Below, piece by piece: positions 26,517-34,613 of a stretch of 64,000 bases of DNA. Position 1 is the stretch's first letter, and every line of letters starts with the position of its first letter. The notes beneath the pieces are model-generated. The model saw only the letters and a list, made by a program, of their open reading frames with translations. It made no database searches and was not told where the DNA came from. The DNA lies in contig NZ_CP151951.1 of NCBI RefSeq assembly GCF_038592985.1, positions 4,641,001 through 4,705,000 on the forward strand, written 5' to 3'. The stretch comes from Paenibacillus sp. FSL R10-2782 (lineage in GTDB: Bacteria > Bacillota > Bacilli > Paenibacillales > Paenibacillaceae). Both the position numbers and the translations under genes were made by a program.

Positions 26517-26546
26517 AAAAAGACCGCCCCCGCAGGGACAGTCTTT
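26517..26546 (-). terminator. Terminator of the 5'-nucleotidase-family gene
   Basis: AAAGAC (26519-26524) pairs with GTCTTT (26541-26546) with a GC-rich inner stem. On the minus strand it ends in TTTTT. Confidence 0.7.
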
Positions 26547-26636
26547 GCTCATCATTTGATGCTATAGGCTCATAAAGAATGGAAATTAGTCCGCTTTACC
26601 CCGTTGGATATGTTGTCATGTATTTGTTCAAAAAAT

Positions 26637-28580
26637 TCAGGATCGCCCGAAATCCAGGGCAAATTTGGCGTATCCCTCTGCGGTCAATCCTTCATAAAGC
26701 AACTCTGGATAGGCTTGCGCGGCATCTGTTGCTTGCGGTGAGGTCAGGAATGTCACGTGCGGGCGGCCCGGCCATGGTGAGAGGGACCAGTGACCGTCTG
26801 CTTTGGGCGCCAACGTCTTCATATGCCGCACATATTCAGTCAGCACATGCCGATTTTCATCCGGTGAAGCGAGTACGATTCGTTCCCCACCCGGATTGAC
26901 CAATGTAGAGGAAAACGCACGATAATTGTTCGTGACAACCAAATAGCTTCGCTGCATATCCATCGGCGCTCCATCCAAGGACATATGAATGATTCTGTGC
27001 GCATCTGGTTCCTTCAATATTCCAGCAGCATCATATCTGGCGGGCTGCGTCACATCAATCTGATACCTAATCCCGTCAATGATATCGAAGTTAAAGCTCG
27101 GAAAATCCGAATCAATCAGCTCTTGCTCCTGTTCTGCATAAGGATCAATTTGTCGGAATTGTCCAGCAGACCATTCGAGCCATTCCCGAATTTCTCCCCC
27201 GGTCAGTTGGACGACATGCAGCGTGTTTGGAAAATTGTACAGATCAGCGATATGCTTGATCGCCAAAGTCCCCTCTGGAATATCGGTATAATGCGAGGGA
27301 CCGTATCTGCCGCCTGTTTTAAAAGGAGCCGCTGCCGACAAAACGGGCAGACCTTCGTACTCACTCCCCTGCATCTGCTGCTTCACATACCAAATTTGCG
27401 CGTCGTTCACGAGTTGAACGGAAGCATCGTCCATCACCTGGGCAAAAAAGCTGTTTACTGCTAACGTCGTCTGGCCAACAGGTGCGCGAATATAGTCCAG
27501 TGTTTCGGCATGCTCTTCCGCAACCGCCTGCTGAATGGCAGTATCCGGCTGCACCAGTGCTTGCTTGCGTACGGGATCATACACCGGACGTACCTCTGCA
27601 GAAGAGGCAGCCACTTGCCACGCTCCGTCTATAAGGGTCAGGTCCAGATCTATGACACCCAGATGATCTCCCCAAAAGCCCGGCTCTACCGCCGGAATAT
27701 CATGGATGGTGCCTCGCTCCACGTCAACACCCGTTTTACCAACAAACGAAGGGCCGGGGAATACTTTATGCGCATGACCAAACAAAATAGCGTCGATCCC
27801 TTCTACATTGCTCAGATGCAGCACCGCATTTTCCATATATGGCGTTTCAGGAATATCTTCGAAGCCCGCGTGAGGCATGGCAACAATCAAATCGGCGCCC
27901 TCTGCCTTCATTTGAGGAATAAACCGTCTTGCAGTCTCCAGCATATCCTTGACGATGATTTTTCCTTCCAGCCACGCCTTGTCCCATTGCATAATTTGCG
28001 GAGGTACAAACCCGATAATCCCCACCTTCAACAGGTGTTTGCCGCCTGCTTCATCCTCCACCGTCTTATCCAGTATCAGATAAGGTGTAAAATAATTTCG
28101 TTCTTTTTCTACGAATGTATGGCTATCTGTAAAAATATCTGTCTCCACCTGCATATAGATGTTGGCATTGATATATGGAAATTCCGCTCCTTGAATGCAA
28201 GTCTGTAAATATTCCAATCCATAGTTAAATTCGTGATTTCCAATATTGCCCGCTTCGTACCCAAGCAGATTCATCGCTTTGTAGGCGGGATGCACGGCGT
28301 CCGGGTACTGTTGGAGACGCTGCACAGCATAATCCCCCATCGGATTGCCTTGAATAACATCCCCGTTATCCAGCAGCAGGTGGTTAGGTGCTTCGGACCG
28401 AGCCGCCTGAATTAGACTGGCTGTTTGCGCAAGACCGTACTGTAGCGTTTCCCGATCCGTATAATAATCGTAATTCCACAAGCTGACATGCAGATCGGTC
28501 GTAACCATAATACGAAATTTCACCCTCACAGGACATTGCGTCTGCTGTCGTACCTCTTTATTGATATCTGAAATATCCAA
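26637..28580 (-). CDS. 5'-nucleotidase / 2',3'-cyclic-nucleotide phosphodiesterase family protein
   Basis: 647-residue metallophosphoesterase. The N-terminal calcineurin-like domain has VTTDLHVSLWNYDY, LLDNGDVIQGNPMGDY, GNHEFNYGLEYL and DLIVAMPHAGF plus LFGHAHKVFPG as the two-metal site. The C-terminal 5'-nucleotidase domain starts about residue 370. Relatives (CpdB, YfkN) are exported, but this protein has no signal peptide or LPXTG anchor, so it seems cytoplasmic. Start is TTG with a GGGAGAG site. Two Pho-box-like repeats (28636-28652) lie just upstream and a phosphonate-type importer is divergent, suggesting a role in phosphate recovery. Confidence 0.87.
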   Translation of the reverse strand: MDISDINKEVRQQTQCPVRVKFRIMVTTDLHVSLWNYDYYTDRETLQYGLAQTASLIQAARSEAPNHLLLDNGDVIQGNPMGDYAVQRLQQYPDAVHPAYKAMNLLGYEAGNIGNHEFNYGLEYLQTCIQGAEFPYINANIYMQVETDIFTDSHTFVEKERNYFTPYLILDKTVEDEAGGKHLLKVGIIGFVPPQIMQWDKAWLEGKIIVKDMLETARRFIPQMKAEGADLIVAMPHAGFEDIPETPYMENAVLHLSNVEGIDAILFGHAHKVFPGPSFVGKTGVDVERGTIHDIPAVEPGFWGDHLGVIDLDLTLIDGAWQVAASSAEVRPVYDPVRKQALVQPDTAIQQAVAEEHAETLDYIRAPVGQTTLAVNSFFAQVMDDASVQLVNDAQIWYVKQQMQGSEYEGLPVLSAAAPFKTGGRYGPSHYTDIPEGTLAIKHIADLYNFPNTLHVVQLTGGEIREWLEWSAGQFRQIDPYAEQEQELIDSDFPSFNFDIIDGIRYQIDVTQPARYDAAGILKEPDAHRIIHMSLDGAPMDMQRSYLVVTNNYRAFSSTLVNPGGERIVLASPDENRHVLTEYVRHMKTLAPKADGHWSLSPWPGRPHVTFLTSPQATDAAQAYPELLYEGLTAEGYAKFALDFGRS

Positions 28581-28635
28581 TCCTGTTCTCTCCCTCAGCT
28601 TCGGTCTTAGAGCTTGAACAAGTCTAACAGGGTAC

Positions 28636-28652
28636 TGTTAAGAGAATGTTAA
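28636..28652 (-). promoter_or_regulatory. Pho-box-like direct repeat upstream of the nucleotidase-family gene
   Basis: On the minus strand TTAACA occurs twice with starts 11 bases apart (28636-28641 and 28647-28652), the geometry and sequence type of PhoP half-sites (TT(A/T/C)ACA). Confidence 0.55.
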
Positions 28653-28683
28653 ATGAACAGAAATGAGAGAGTATAAGATATAT

Positions 28684-28722
28684 TTTACATACTTTTTACC
28701 AAAGTCAGGAATGGTTTTTACC
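28684..28722 (+). promoter_or_regulatory. Pho-box-like direct repeats upstream of phnD
   Basis: TTTACA at 28684, TTTACC at 28695 and TTTACC at 28717: spacings of 11 and 22 bases, all on one helix face. This fits activation of the phn operon by PhoP under phosphate limitation. Confidence 0.55.
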
Positions 28723-28819
28723 CTAGTGACCGGACTAACTGTTAAGATTCTGTTTGTCACAGAATTTACAGACTTTTTCAATTTTATTTTCGTTATTACT
28801 ATTTTAGGGGGAAATTATT

Positions 28820-29788
28820 TTGTTTAAAAAAGCACTGACCTTGTGCATGACTTTCACACTGGCTGCGGGTCTCGCAGCATGCGGCTCCAATGCGAGCAAT
28901 AATAACAGCGCGTCTACTCCAGGCACAGATGGCACGAAAAGCGAAAGCACAGCCTATGTTCCTACAGAGTTAAAAGTGCAGTTCGTTCCTTCCCAAAATG
29001 CAGATACGCTCGAAGCCAAAGCCAAGCCGCTCGAAAAGCTACTGGGCGACAAGCTCGGAATCCCGGTAAAAGTAACCGTGTCTCCTGACTACAACACGAT
29101 TGTGGAAGCCATGTCCTCCAAACAGGTAGATGTAGGTTTCCTTCCACCGAATGCCTATGTTCTGGCACACGATAACCGTAAAGCGGCTGACTTGCTGCTG
29201 CAAGCCCAACGCTACGGCATTGAAGACAGTACAGGCAAGGATACAACTGAAAAAGTAAACTTTTATAAATCCATGATCGTGGTGAAAAAAGATTCTCCGA
29301 TTCAAAGCCTGGCTGATCTGAAGGGTAAAAAAATTGGCTGGCAAAATGTAACCTCCTCCGCAGGCTATGTGTATCCTGCAGCAGAGCTGAAAAAAGCCGG
29401 CGTGGACCCGGACACGGATGTCCAGGGTGTAACGATCAAAGGCCATGATGCCGCTATTCTGGCGCTACTGAACGGTCAGGTTGATGCTGTAGCTGTTTTC
29501 CAGGATGCACGCAACACGGTAAAGAAGGAAATTCCGGATGTATTTGAAAAAACACGTGTCATTCATTACACCGCTAAAATTCCGAATGATACGGTCAGCG
29601 TACGTTCCGATATGGATCAAGCGTGGAGAGACAAAATCAGCCAAGCCTTTATAGATATCGCCAAAGACCCTGCGGGCGGCGAAATCATTAAAGAAATATA
29701 CACGCATGTAGGCTATGAAAAGGGCGACGATAAAAACTTCGATTCTGTACGTGAATATGCCGAAGCCGTCGGCCAAGCGATTAAGTAA
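28820..29788 (+). CDS. phnD: Phosphonate/phosphite ABC transporter, substrate-binding lipoprotein
   Basis: 322-residue PhnD-family binding protein. Signal MFKKALTLCMTFTLAAGLAAC ends in a lipobox (Cys21), then a low-complexity Asn/Ser linker. VQFVPSQNADTLEAKAKPLEKLLGDKLGIPVKV, QVDVGFLPPNAYVLAHDN and LKGKKIGWQNVTSSAGYVYPAAELKKAGVD are PhnD hallmarks. Start is TTG with AGGGGG eight bases upstream. First gene of phnD-phnC-phnE-phnE. Ligand could be phosphonate, phosphite or a phosphate ester; sequence alone does not decide. Confidence 0.93.
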   Translation: MFKKALTLCMTFTLAAGLAACGSNASNNNSASTPGTDGTKSESTAYVPTELKVQFVPSQNADTLEAKAKPLEKLLGDKLGIPVKVTVSPDYNTIVEAMSSKQVDVGFLPPNAYVLAHDNRKAADLLLQAQRYGIEDSTGKDTTEKVNFYKSMIVVKKDSPIQSLADLKGKKIGWQNVTSSAGYVYPAAELKKAGVDPDTDVQGVTIKGHDAAILALLNGQVDAVAVFQDARNTVKKEIPDVFEKTRVIHYTAKIPNDTVSVRSDMDQAWRDKISQAFIDIAKDPAGGEIIKEIYTHVGYEKGDDKNFDSVREYAEAVGQAIK

Positions 29789-29854
29789 TAGGAGCAAACA
29801 CGTAATTGTAATGAAGCAACAGCTACGAAACAGGCATTACGAATGACAGGGCAG

Positions 29855-29885
29855 CACCGTCCATGTATTCATGGCGGTGTTGTTT
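29855..29885 (+). terminator. Stem-loop between phnD and phnC
   Basis: CACCG-T-CCATG (29855-29865) pairs with CATGG-CGGTG (29870-29879) around a TATT loop with one bulge, then TTGTTTTC. It probably causes partial termination or protects the phnD message, giving more binding protein than transporter. Confidence 0.65.
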
Positions 29886-29922
29886 TCATTCCACCCCATC
29901 GGGGGGAGAAAGTTGGGAGCAT

Positions 29923-30693
29923 ATGATCGAATTCCGCAATGTATCGAAAACATACTCAAACGGCACCAAAGGGTTGAACAATATTAATCTGACGATTAAA
30001 GAGGGCGAAATGGTCGTCATTGTTGGCTTGTCCGGTGCGGGCAAGTCCACTCTGCTGCGTTCTATTAATCGACTGCATGATATTACCTCCGGCGACATTG
30101 TCGTGGGCGGCAGGTCTGTCACGTCTGCCGGAAGCAGCGAGCTGCGCCGCATTCGCCGTGATATCGGCATGATTTTTCAAAGCTTCAATCTGGTTAAGCG
30201 GTCCACCGTGCTCCGCAATGTACTTTCCGGCCGCGTCGGCTATCATTCGACGCTTCGGACCATTCTCGGCCTCTTTCCGAAGGAGGATGTTGAGCTGGCA
30301 CTAACAGCGCTGGGACGCGTGAACATCCGCGAAAAGGCCTACAGCCGGGCCGATGAGCTGTCCGGCGGACAGCAGCAGCGCGTATCCATCGCCCGCGCTC
30401 TGGCCCAGGAGGCCAAGATTATTCTGGCGGATGAGCCTGTCGCATCGCTTGATCCGCTGACTACCCGCCAGGTCATGGACGACCTCCAGCGGATCAACCG
30501 CGAAATGCAGATTACAACCATCGTCAATCTGCATTTCATTGATCTGGCGCGCGAATATGCGACGCGGATTATTGGGCTACGCGCCGGGGAGGTCGTCTTT
30601 GACGGCACGCCGGAGGAAGCTACGGATGACGCCTTTGCGGAAATCTACGGCCGGGCCATCAAGCATGATGAGCTGCTGGGAGTGGGATCATGA
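29923..30693 (+). CDS. phnC: Phosphonate ABC transporter ATP-binding protein
   Basis: 256-residue ATPase. Walker [10 protein letters not shown] at 35-43, Q-loop [24 protein letters not shown] (typical for PhnC), signature LSGGQQQR and Walker [14 protein letters not shown]. Switch His lies in [13 protein letters not shown]. The frame is open 60 bases upstream, but [11 protein letters not shown] at 29923 is the family start and is preceded by GGGAG. Stop overlaps the next start (ATGA). Confidence 0.94.
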   Translation: MIEFRNVSKTYSNGTKGLNNINLTIKEGEMVVIVGLSGAGKSTLLRSINRLHDITSGDIVVGGRSVTSAGSSELRRIRRDIGMIFQSFNLVKRSTVLRNVLSGRVGYHSTLRTILGLFPKEDVELALTALGRVNIREKAYSRADELSGGQQQRVSIARALAQEAKIILADEPVASLDPLTTRQVMDDLQRINREMQITTIVNLHFIDLAREYATRIIGLRAGEVVFDGTPEEATDDAFAEIYGRAIKHDELLGVGS

Positions 30694-31544
30694 AGCCCGA
30701 CTCCACTGCCCAGCCGCTCTCTTCGACGCCGCCGTCACCTCAAGGCGGACCGCCGCAGCCATCCAAGCCGCCCGCAGGGCCAGCCCTGCCGGGTCGTTAC
30801 AAGCGTTACGCCACCTGGATAATCTTTATTGTGGTGCTGGTGGCATGCTCCATTCATACGGATGCCACACCTTACCAGTTGATCGTTGGCTTGCCGGAGA
30901 TGGGCAAATTGCTGGGCGAAATGTTTCCTCCTGACTGGAGCTACCTGCCCACCATCTGGAAGCCGATGCTGGAAACCATCCAGATTGCCATTGTCGGCAC
31001 GACACTGGGTGCGTTGCTGGCTATTCCTGTCGCGTTACTGTGCGCCTACAATGTCATGCCGCGCAAGCTGATCTCGCTGCCGATGCGCACAATCCTGAAC
31101 CTCGTGCGGACCGTTCCCGATCTGCTGTTTGCCTCCATCTTTGTAGCGGTGTTCGGCATCGGGCCGTTCGCAGGGATGCTCGCTCTGCTCTTCTTCTCCT
31201 TCGGTATCATAGCGAAGCTGACGTTCGAGGCGATTGAAGCGATTGATCCTGGGCCGCTGGAAGCCATGACTGCCGTTGGCGCGAGTCGCATTCAGGTGAT
31301 TGCCTTCGGAGTCGTACCGCAGGCATTGCCCTATTTTGTGTCCTACTTGCTGTACACCTTTGAGGTCAATGTACGTGCGGCTTCTGTTCTGGGGCTGGTC
31401 GGCGCGGGGGGTATCGGCCTGCTGCTCGACCGTTCACTCGGCCTGTTCCGGTATGACCGGGCAAGCATCATTATTCTACTGACCCTCGTCATCGTTCTGG
31501 CGATTGATTATGGAAGTAACCTGCTACGGAGGAAATTATTATGA
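30690..31544 (+). CDS. phnE: Phosphonate ABC transporter permease (first)
   Basis: 284-residue permease with about six transmembrane segments. The conserved EAA loop is [35 protein letters not shown]. The N-terminal 35 residues are an unusual Pro/Ser/Gly-rich cytoplasmic tail. Translationally coupled to phnC upstream and to the second permease downstream (both ATGA overlaps). Works as a heterodimer with the second PhnE. Confidence 0.92.
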   Translation: MKPDSTAQPLSSTPPSPQGGPPQPSKPPAGPALPGRYKRYATWIIFIVVLVACSIHTDATPYQLIVGLPEMGKLLGEMFPPDWSYLPTIWKPMLETIQIAIVGTTLGALLAIPVALLCAYNVMPRKLISLPMRTILNLVRTVPDLLFASIFVAVFGIGPFAGMLALLFFSFGIIAKLTFEAIEAIDPGPLEAMTAVGASRIQVIAFGVVPQALPYFVSYLLYTFEVNVRAASVLGLVGAGGIGLLLDRSLGLFRYDRASIIILLTLVIVLAIDYGSNLLRRKLL

Positions 31545-32338
31545 ATGATCCTACGCTTCGCAGACCTGTTGGCTCCCGCCTGCGCCTATGGGCGATAGCT
31601 ATTCTGCTAATCATTATTTATATTTGGGCTTTCCGTGGGATGCAGTTCGAAGGATTACAGGGAACCGCCAAAAACGTTTCTGTCGCTATATTGGACGGCT
31701 TCCTTCATCCTGACTGGTCATTCGTTTACATTCCTGAAGGAGAGGACTTGCTGCGCGGGCTGCTGGATACACTGGTTATCTCCGTTCTCGGAACCTTTGT
31801 ATCCGCATTTGTCTGTCTCCCGTTTGCCTTCTGGGCATCCAGCAACATGACTCGGTTACGCCCCTTGTCGGGCAGCGGTAAATTTGTACTCAGCGTCATT
31901 CGGGTTTTTCCTGAAATGATCGTCGCGATCCTGTTCATCAAGGCCGTTGGACCAGGCTCATTCGCGGGTGTGCTTGCCCTCGGTATTCACTCCATCGGCA
32001 TGCTGGCCAAGCTTTTTTCAGAAACGATCGAAAGCGTCGATCACGGGCCGCAGGAAGCTTTGATCGCCTGTGGCGCCAACCGTTTGCAGGTGATTTTCTT
32101 CGCCGTGCTGCCGCAGGTGATTCCACAGTTCCTTTCGTATTCGCTCTACCGTTTTGAAATTAACATTCGTTCCGCTACCACGCTCGGTCTGGTCGGTGCA
32201 GGCGGTATCGGTACTCCGCTGCTGTTTGCGCTCCAAATGCGCAACTGGAACCGCGTAGGTGTCATTTTGCTGGGCATTGTGGTCCTGATCATATTAACGG
32301 ATCTGATCTCCGGCTGGCTGCGCAAGCGGATTGTATAA
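31541..32338 (+). CDS. phnE: Phosphonate ABC transporter permease (second)
   Basis: 265-residue PhnE paralogue. EAA loop [68 protein letters not shown] is the PhnE C-terminal signature. Last gene of the operon; a terminator follows. Two different PhnE genes are common in Gram-positive phn clusters. No C-P lyase or phosphonatase genes are in the window. Confidence 0.92.
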   Translation: MNDPTLRRPVGSRLRLWAIAILLIIIYIWAFRGMQFEGLQGTAKNVSVAILDGFLHPDWSFVYIPEGEDLLRGLLDTLVISVLGTFVSAFVCLPFAFWASSNMTRLRPLSGSGKFVLSVIRVFPEMIVAILFIKAVGPGSFAGVLALGIHSIGMLAKLFSETIESVDHGPQEALIACGANRLQVIFFAVLPQVIPQFLSYSLYRFEINIRSATTLGLVGAGGIGTPLLFALQMRNWNRVGVILLGIVVLIILTDLISGWLRKRIV

Positions 32339-32374
32339 TCTGTATAGGTGCCAGTCATTCAGATAAATCAAAAA

Positions 32375-32413
32375 GGGTCCCAAAAAACCATATAAAAATG
32401 GCTAACGGGACCC
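32375..32413. terminator. Bidirectional terminator between phnE and darT
   Basis: GGGTCCC (32375-32381) and GGGACCC (32407-32413) with an inner CCAT/ATGG stem, flanked by A-rich and T-containing sequence. Serves both convergent operons. Confidence 0.75.
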
Positions 32414-32419
32414 CTCTTA

Positions 32420-33418
32420 TTAAAAAGGAAGATCGTCATCTTCTTTACTTTTATAAACATTTGAATAGGCCAAATCACCATCAAGTCTTAAAGTTACCGT
32501 ATAATCATTAGAGTTCTTCAAATTCTTCAGATCGAAGCTCAGGATATCTTTAGGAGAATACCCTTCTTTTGAAGAATAATAATGCTTTCCAGACTGGTGT
32601 TCAAGTATATCTAAATGATACTCAAACACTCCCTTTACACGGTTACCTTTATTCAAATAAAAAATAATCCTCTCTGTAGATAACACTGCCCTATCGATGT
32701 AAGTCCAATGGGAATAAAAAAGCTTACCTGATGTATCTACAGATATTAATTTCTCCCATATTTTCGCGGTTGGAGCATCAAGATGATGTAAAAAGGTCTC
32801 TTTTTCAGCATGACTACGACACACAATGCCATAAAGATATTCTAGATCACAATCATCCGGTATTATTAGCTCTGCGTGGCGATGATATTTTATGTAATTT
32901 TGGGAATGAGGATCATATGAACCTTCGTGATAAATAGATGCAAAAGGCATCTCTTTGAATTTCTCAATTGTATTGTAAGTTTCAGTACCATGACTCGCTA
33001 ACGAGCCATATGAAAACTGGGAATCTTCTAACGCTATGAGTGGAAGAGAATGAAAAATGAAGAAAATAGGCATAGGACAATGGGCTCCGCCAAGGAGTCG
33101 CTCGTTTATTGGACGGAACCCTTCGTTGTTGAATTGCGTCGGAGTTCTGGGTCTAAAGTAAAATCGAACATACTTTTTCCATTTTGAAACGGTGTTATTT
33201 ATGACTTCAGGACTAGCATTCTCATTTTCCATATCACCTATCAGAGTTATTCTATCTCGTGAAAGTAATTTACCATAAGATAAAATTTTTGCAGCATTTT
33301 TGATATCAGTGAAATGAAACAAATAATTTGGCCACCATTTTCGATTTCCAAGCCAAGATTCATTTTTTAATGAGTCAATTACTTGCTTAAATAAATGAGC
33401 ATCATTTTTCTGCTGCAT
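32420..33418 (-). CDS. darT: DarT-family DNA ADP-ribosyltransferase toxin with C-terminal extension
   Basis: 332 residues. The first 210 match the DarT (DUF4433) fold: LFHFTDIKNAAKILSYGKLLSRD at about 33-55, the NAD-site segment YVRFYFRPRTP with Arg91, the region around a conserved FASIYHEGSYDP, and HRHAEL with the putative catalytic Glu183. DarT modifies thymidine in single-stranded DNA and blocks replication, including that of phages. About 120 C-terminal residues (from DAPTAKIWEKLI) exceed usual DarT length and I recognise no domain there. The gene overlaps darG by 17 bases. ATG at 33418 has GGAGG upstream; a TTG three bases earlier is possible. AT-rich relative to neighbours, suggesting transfer. 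Confidence 0.82.
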   Translation of the reverse strand: MQQKNDAHLFKQVIDSLKNESWLGNRKWWPNYLFHFTDIKNAAKILSYGKLLSRDRITLIGDMENENASPEVINNTVSKWKKYVRFYFRPRTPTQFNNEGFRPINERLLGGAHCPMPIFFIFHSLPLIALEDSQFSYGSLASHGTETYNTIEKFKEMPFASIYHEGSYDPHSQNYIKYHRHAELIIPDDCDLEYLYGIVCRSHAEKETFLHHLDAPTAKIWEKLISVDTSGKLFYSHWTYIDRAVLSTERIIFYLNKGNRVKGVFEYHLDILEHQSGKHYYSSKEGYSPKDILSFDLKNLKNSNDYTVTLRLDGDLAYSNVYKSKEDDDLPF

Positions 33419-34319
33419 CAACTATTTCCTCCGTGTAAGATTGTTTATTATAGCCAAAATGAGGCAACAATCGGATGCCATACCTTAGATCACTTTTATT
33501 TTCAAGCCTGTGGGCCATCTCGACGGGCTCAACATACCGTAATCGTGAAAGCAAATTAAAAACAACAGCACTAACGTTGTATAAACTTTCTGGAAGGTTA
33601 ATCATTGAACAGAAGCCAACCGTTCGCAGTTGTCTCCAAAGATCAAAGAGCTGATCTTGTGTTATATTTAAAGTTTTCTGAGAAGAAATAAAATTCAGAC
33701 TGATATCCGTATCCTCTATAAGAGTAACTCTATATTCACTATCCCCAACAATTAACTTTAGATCGTCCTCAATCAGACTGTTAATATCATCCCATACCTC
33801 GTTAAAACTTAAGAGTGAAGGCTCAGACCATAACCATTTTTGAGTCTCTAATATGGTTGTATGTTCTGTTATACTTGTTCTATCCGCTAAGTGAATAAAA
33901 ACATCAATAGGAAGAGGTTTAAGATAACTTTCCATTAACGGTTTAACTTCTGTTTCCCAATCCAATCCACCATTGCCACAGCCCAATAAAGGGAATGAAA
34001 TTGAATATATGCCCTTTTCAGCATAAGTCTCCACAAATTTTTGCAATCCCATTTCAATATATTCAATTTTTGAAGGGGACCTCCAATGCTTCTTTGTCGG
34101 AAAATTTAAGATCCATTTGTGTCGTGTTTTATAAACCCAAAGCTTTCCAACATCAAGTAATTTACGCTCACAAAAAGTTTGATATTGTTTAAACATTTCA
34201 GGATAAATATCTTTAAATTGTTTTGCAATCCCTTTGCCCATAACTCCAACAGTATTAACTGTATTTACAAGCACTTGGGCCGGACTTTCAAAAATATTTG
34301 TTTTAACGTAAGTAATCAT
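33402..34319 (-). CDS. darG: DarG-type macrodomain antitoxin
   Basis: 305 residues. N-terminal macrodomain (1-155): VLVNTVNTVGVMGKGIAKQFK at 17-36 binds ADP-ribose, NFPTKKHWRSPS (72-83) includes the Lys needed by DarG for DNA de-ADP-ribosylation, and PLLGCGNGGLDWE (110-122) closes the site. The C-terminal half (about 170-300) probably binds and blocks the toxin directly, as in known DarG; it ends close to the family pattern but is weakly conserved to my eye. Overlapping order antitoxin then toxin, with an XRE gene upstream, gives a three-gene defence operon. Confidence 0.85.
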   Translation of the reverse strand: MITYVKTNIFESPAQVLVNTVNTVGVMGKGIAKQFKDIYPEMFKQYQTFCERKLLDVGKLWVYKTRHKWILNFPTKKHWRSPSKIEYIEMGLQKFVETYAEKGIYSISFPLLGCGNGGLDWETEVKPLMESYLKPLPIDVFIHLADRTSITEHTTILETQKWLWSEPSLLSFNEVWDDINSLIEDDLKLIVGDSEYRVTLIEDTDISLNFISSQKTLNITQDQLFDLWRQLRTVGFCSMINLPESLYNVSAVVFNLLSRLRYVEPVEMAHRLENKSDLRYGIRLLPHFGYNKQSYTEEIVDAAEK

Positions 34320-34341
34320 AGTAGTGACCCCTTAGAGAATT

Positions 34342-34551
34342 TCACACGTTTTTTTCAAGTGTTAGTATGTCTTCAATTCTAATATCAAGATATACACAAA
34401 TCTTCGCAAGCAAATCTAGAGGAAGACGCTCAATTTGATTATGGCACAGACTTCGTACTGTTTCGTACCTATAATCAATATTTTTAGATAATTGTCTGAT
34501 CGTTATGTCTTTTTCATTTAAAATTGTCAGCAAATTCGATCTTATCTCCAT
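34342..34551 (-). CDS. XRE-family regulator of the darGT operon
   Basis: 69-residue Cro/C1-type DNA-binding protein: LLTILNEKDITIRQLSKNIDYRYETVRSLCHNQIERLPLDLLAKICVYLDIRIEDIL is almost entirely one HTH domain of the YozG/Xre small-regulator type. It lies 22 bases upstream of darG in the same direction. An AAGGTGA site precedes the ATG. Its promoter contains a perfect inverted repeat, so it likely represses its own operon. Confidence 0.85.
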   Translation of the reverse strand: MEIRSNLLTILNEKDITIRQLSKNIDYRYETVRSLCHNQIERLPLDLLAKICVYLDIRIEDILTLEKNV

Positions 34552-34568
34552 TTATCTCACCTTAGTTT

Positions 34569-34597
34569 AGTGTACATTGACTCGTTAAAAGAGTCAA
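34569..34597 (-). promoter_or_regulatory. Promoter and operator of the xre-darG-darT operon
   Basis: On the minus strand: TTGACT (34592-34597), a 17-base spacer and TACACT (34569-34574). The -35 is one arm of the perfect inverted repeat TTGACTC-N7-GAGTCAA (34577-34597). A repressor bound here would block RNA polymerase; the XRE product is the obvious candidate. Confidence 0.7.
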
Positions 34598-34613
34598 ATC
34601 TAGCAATTCATAT

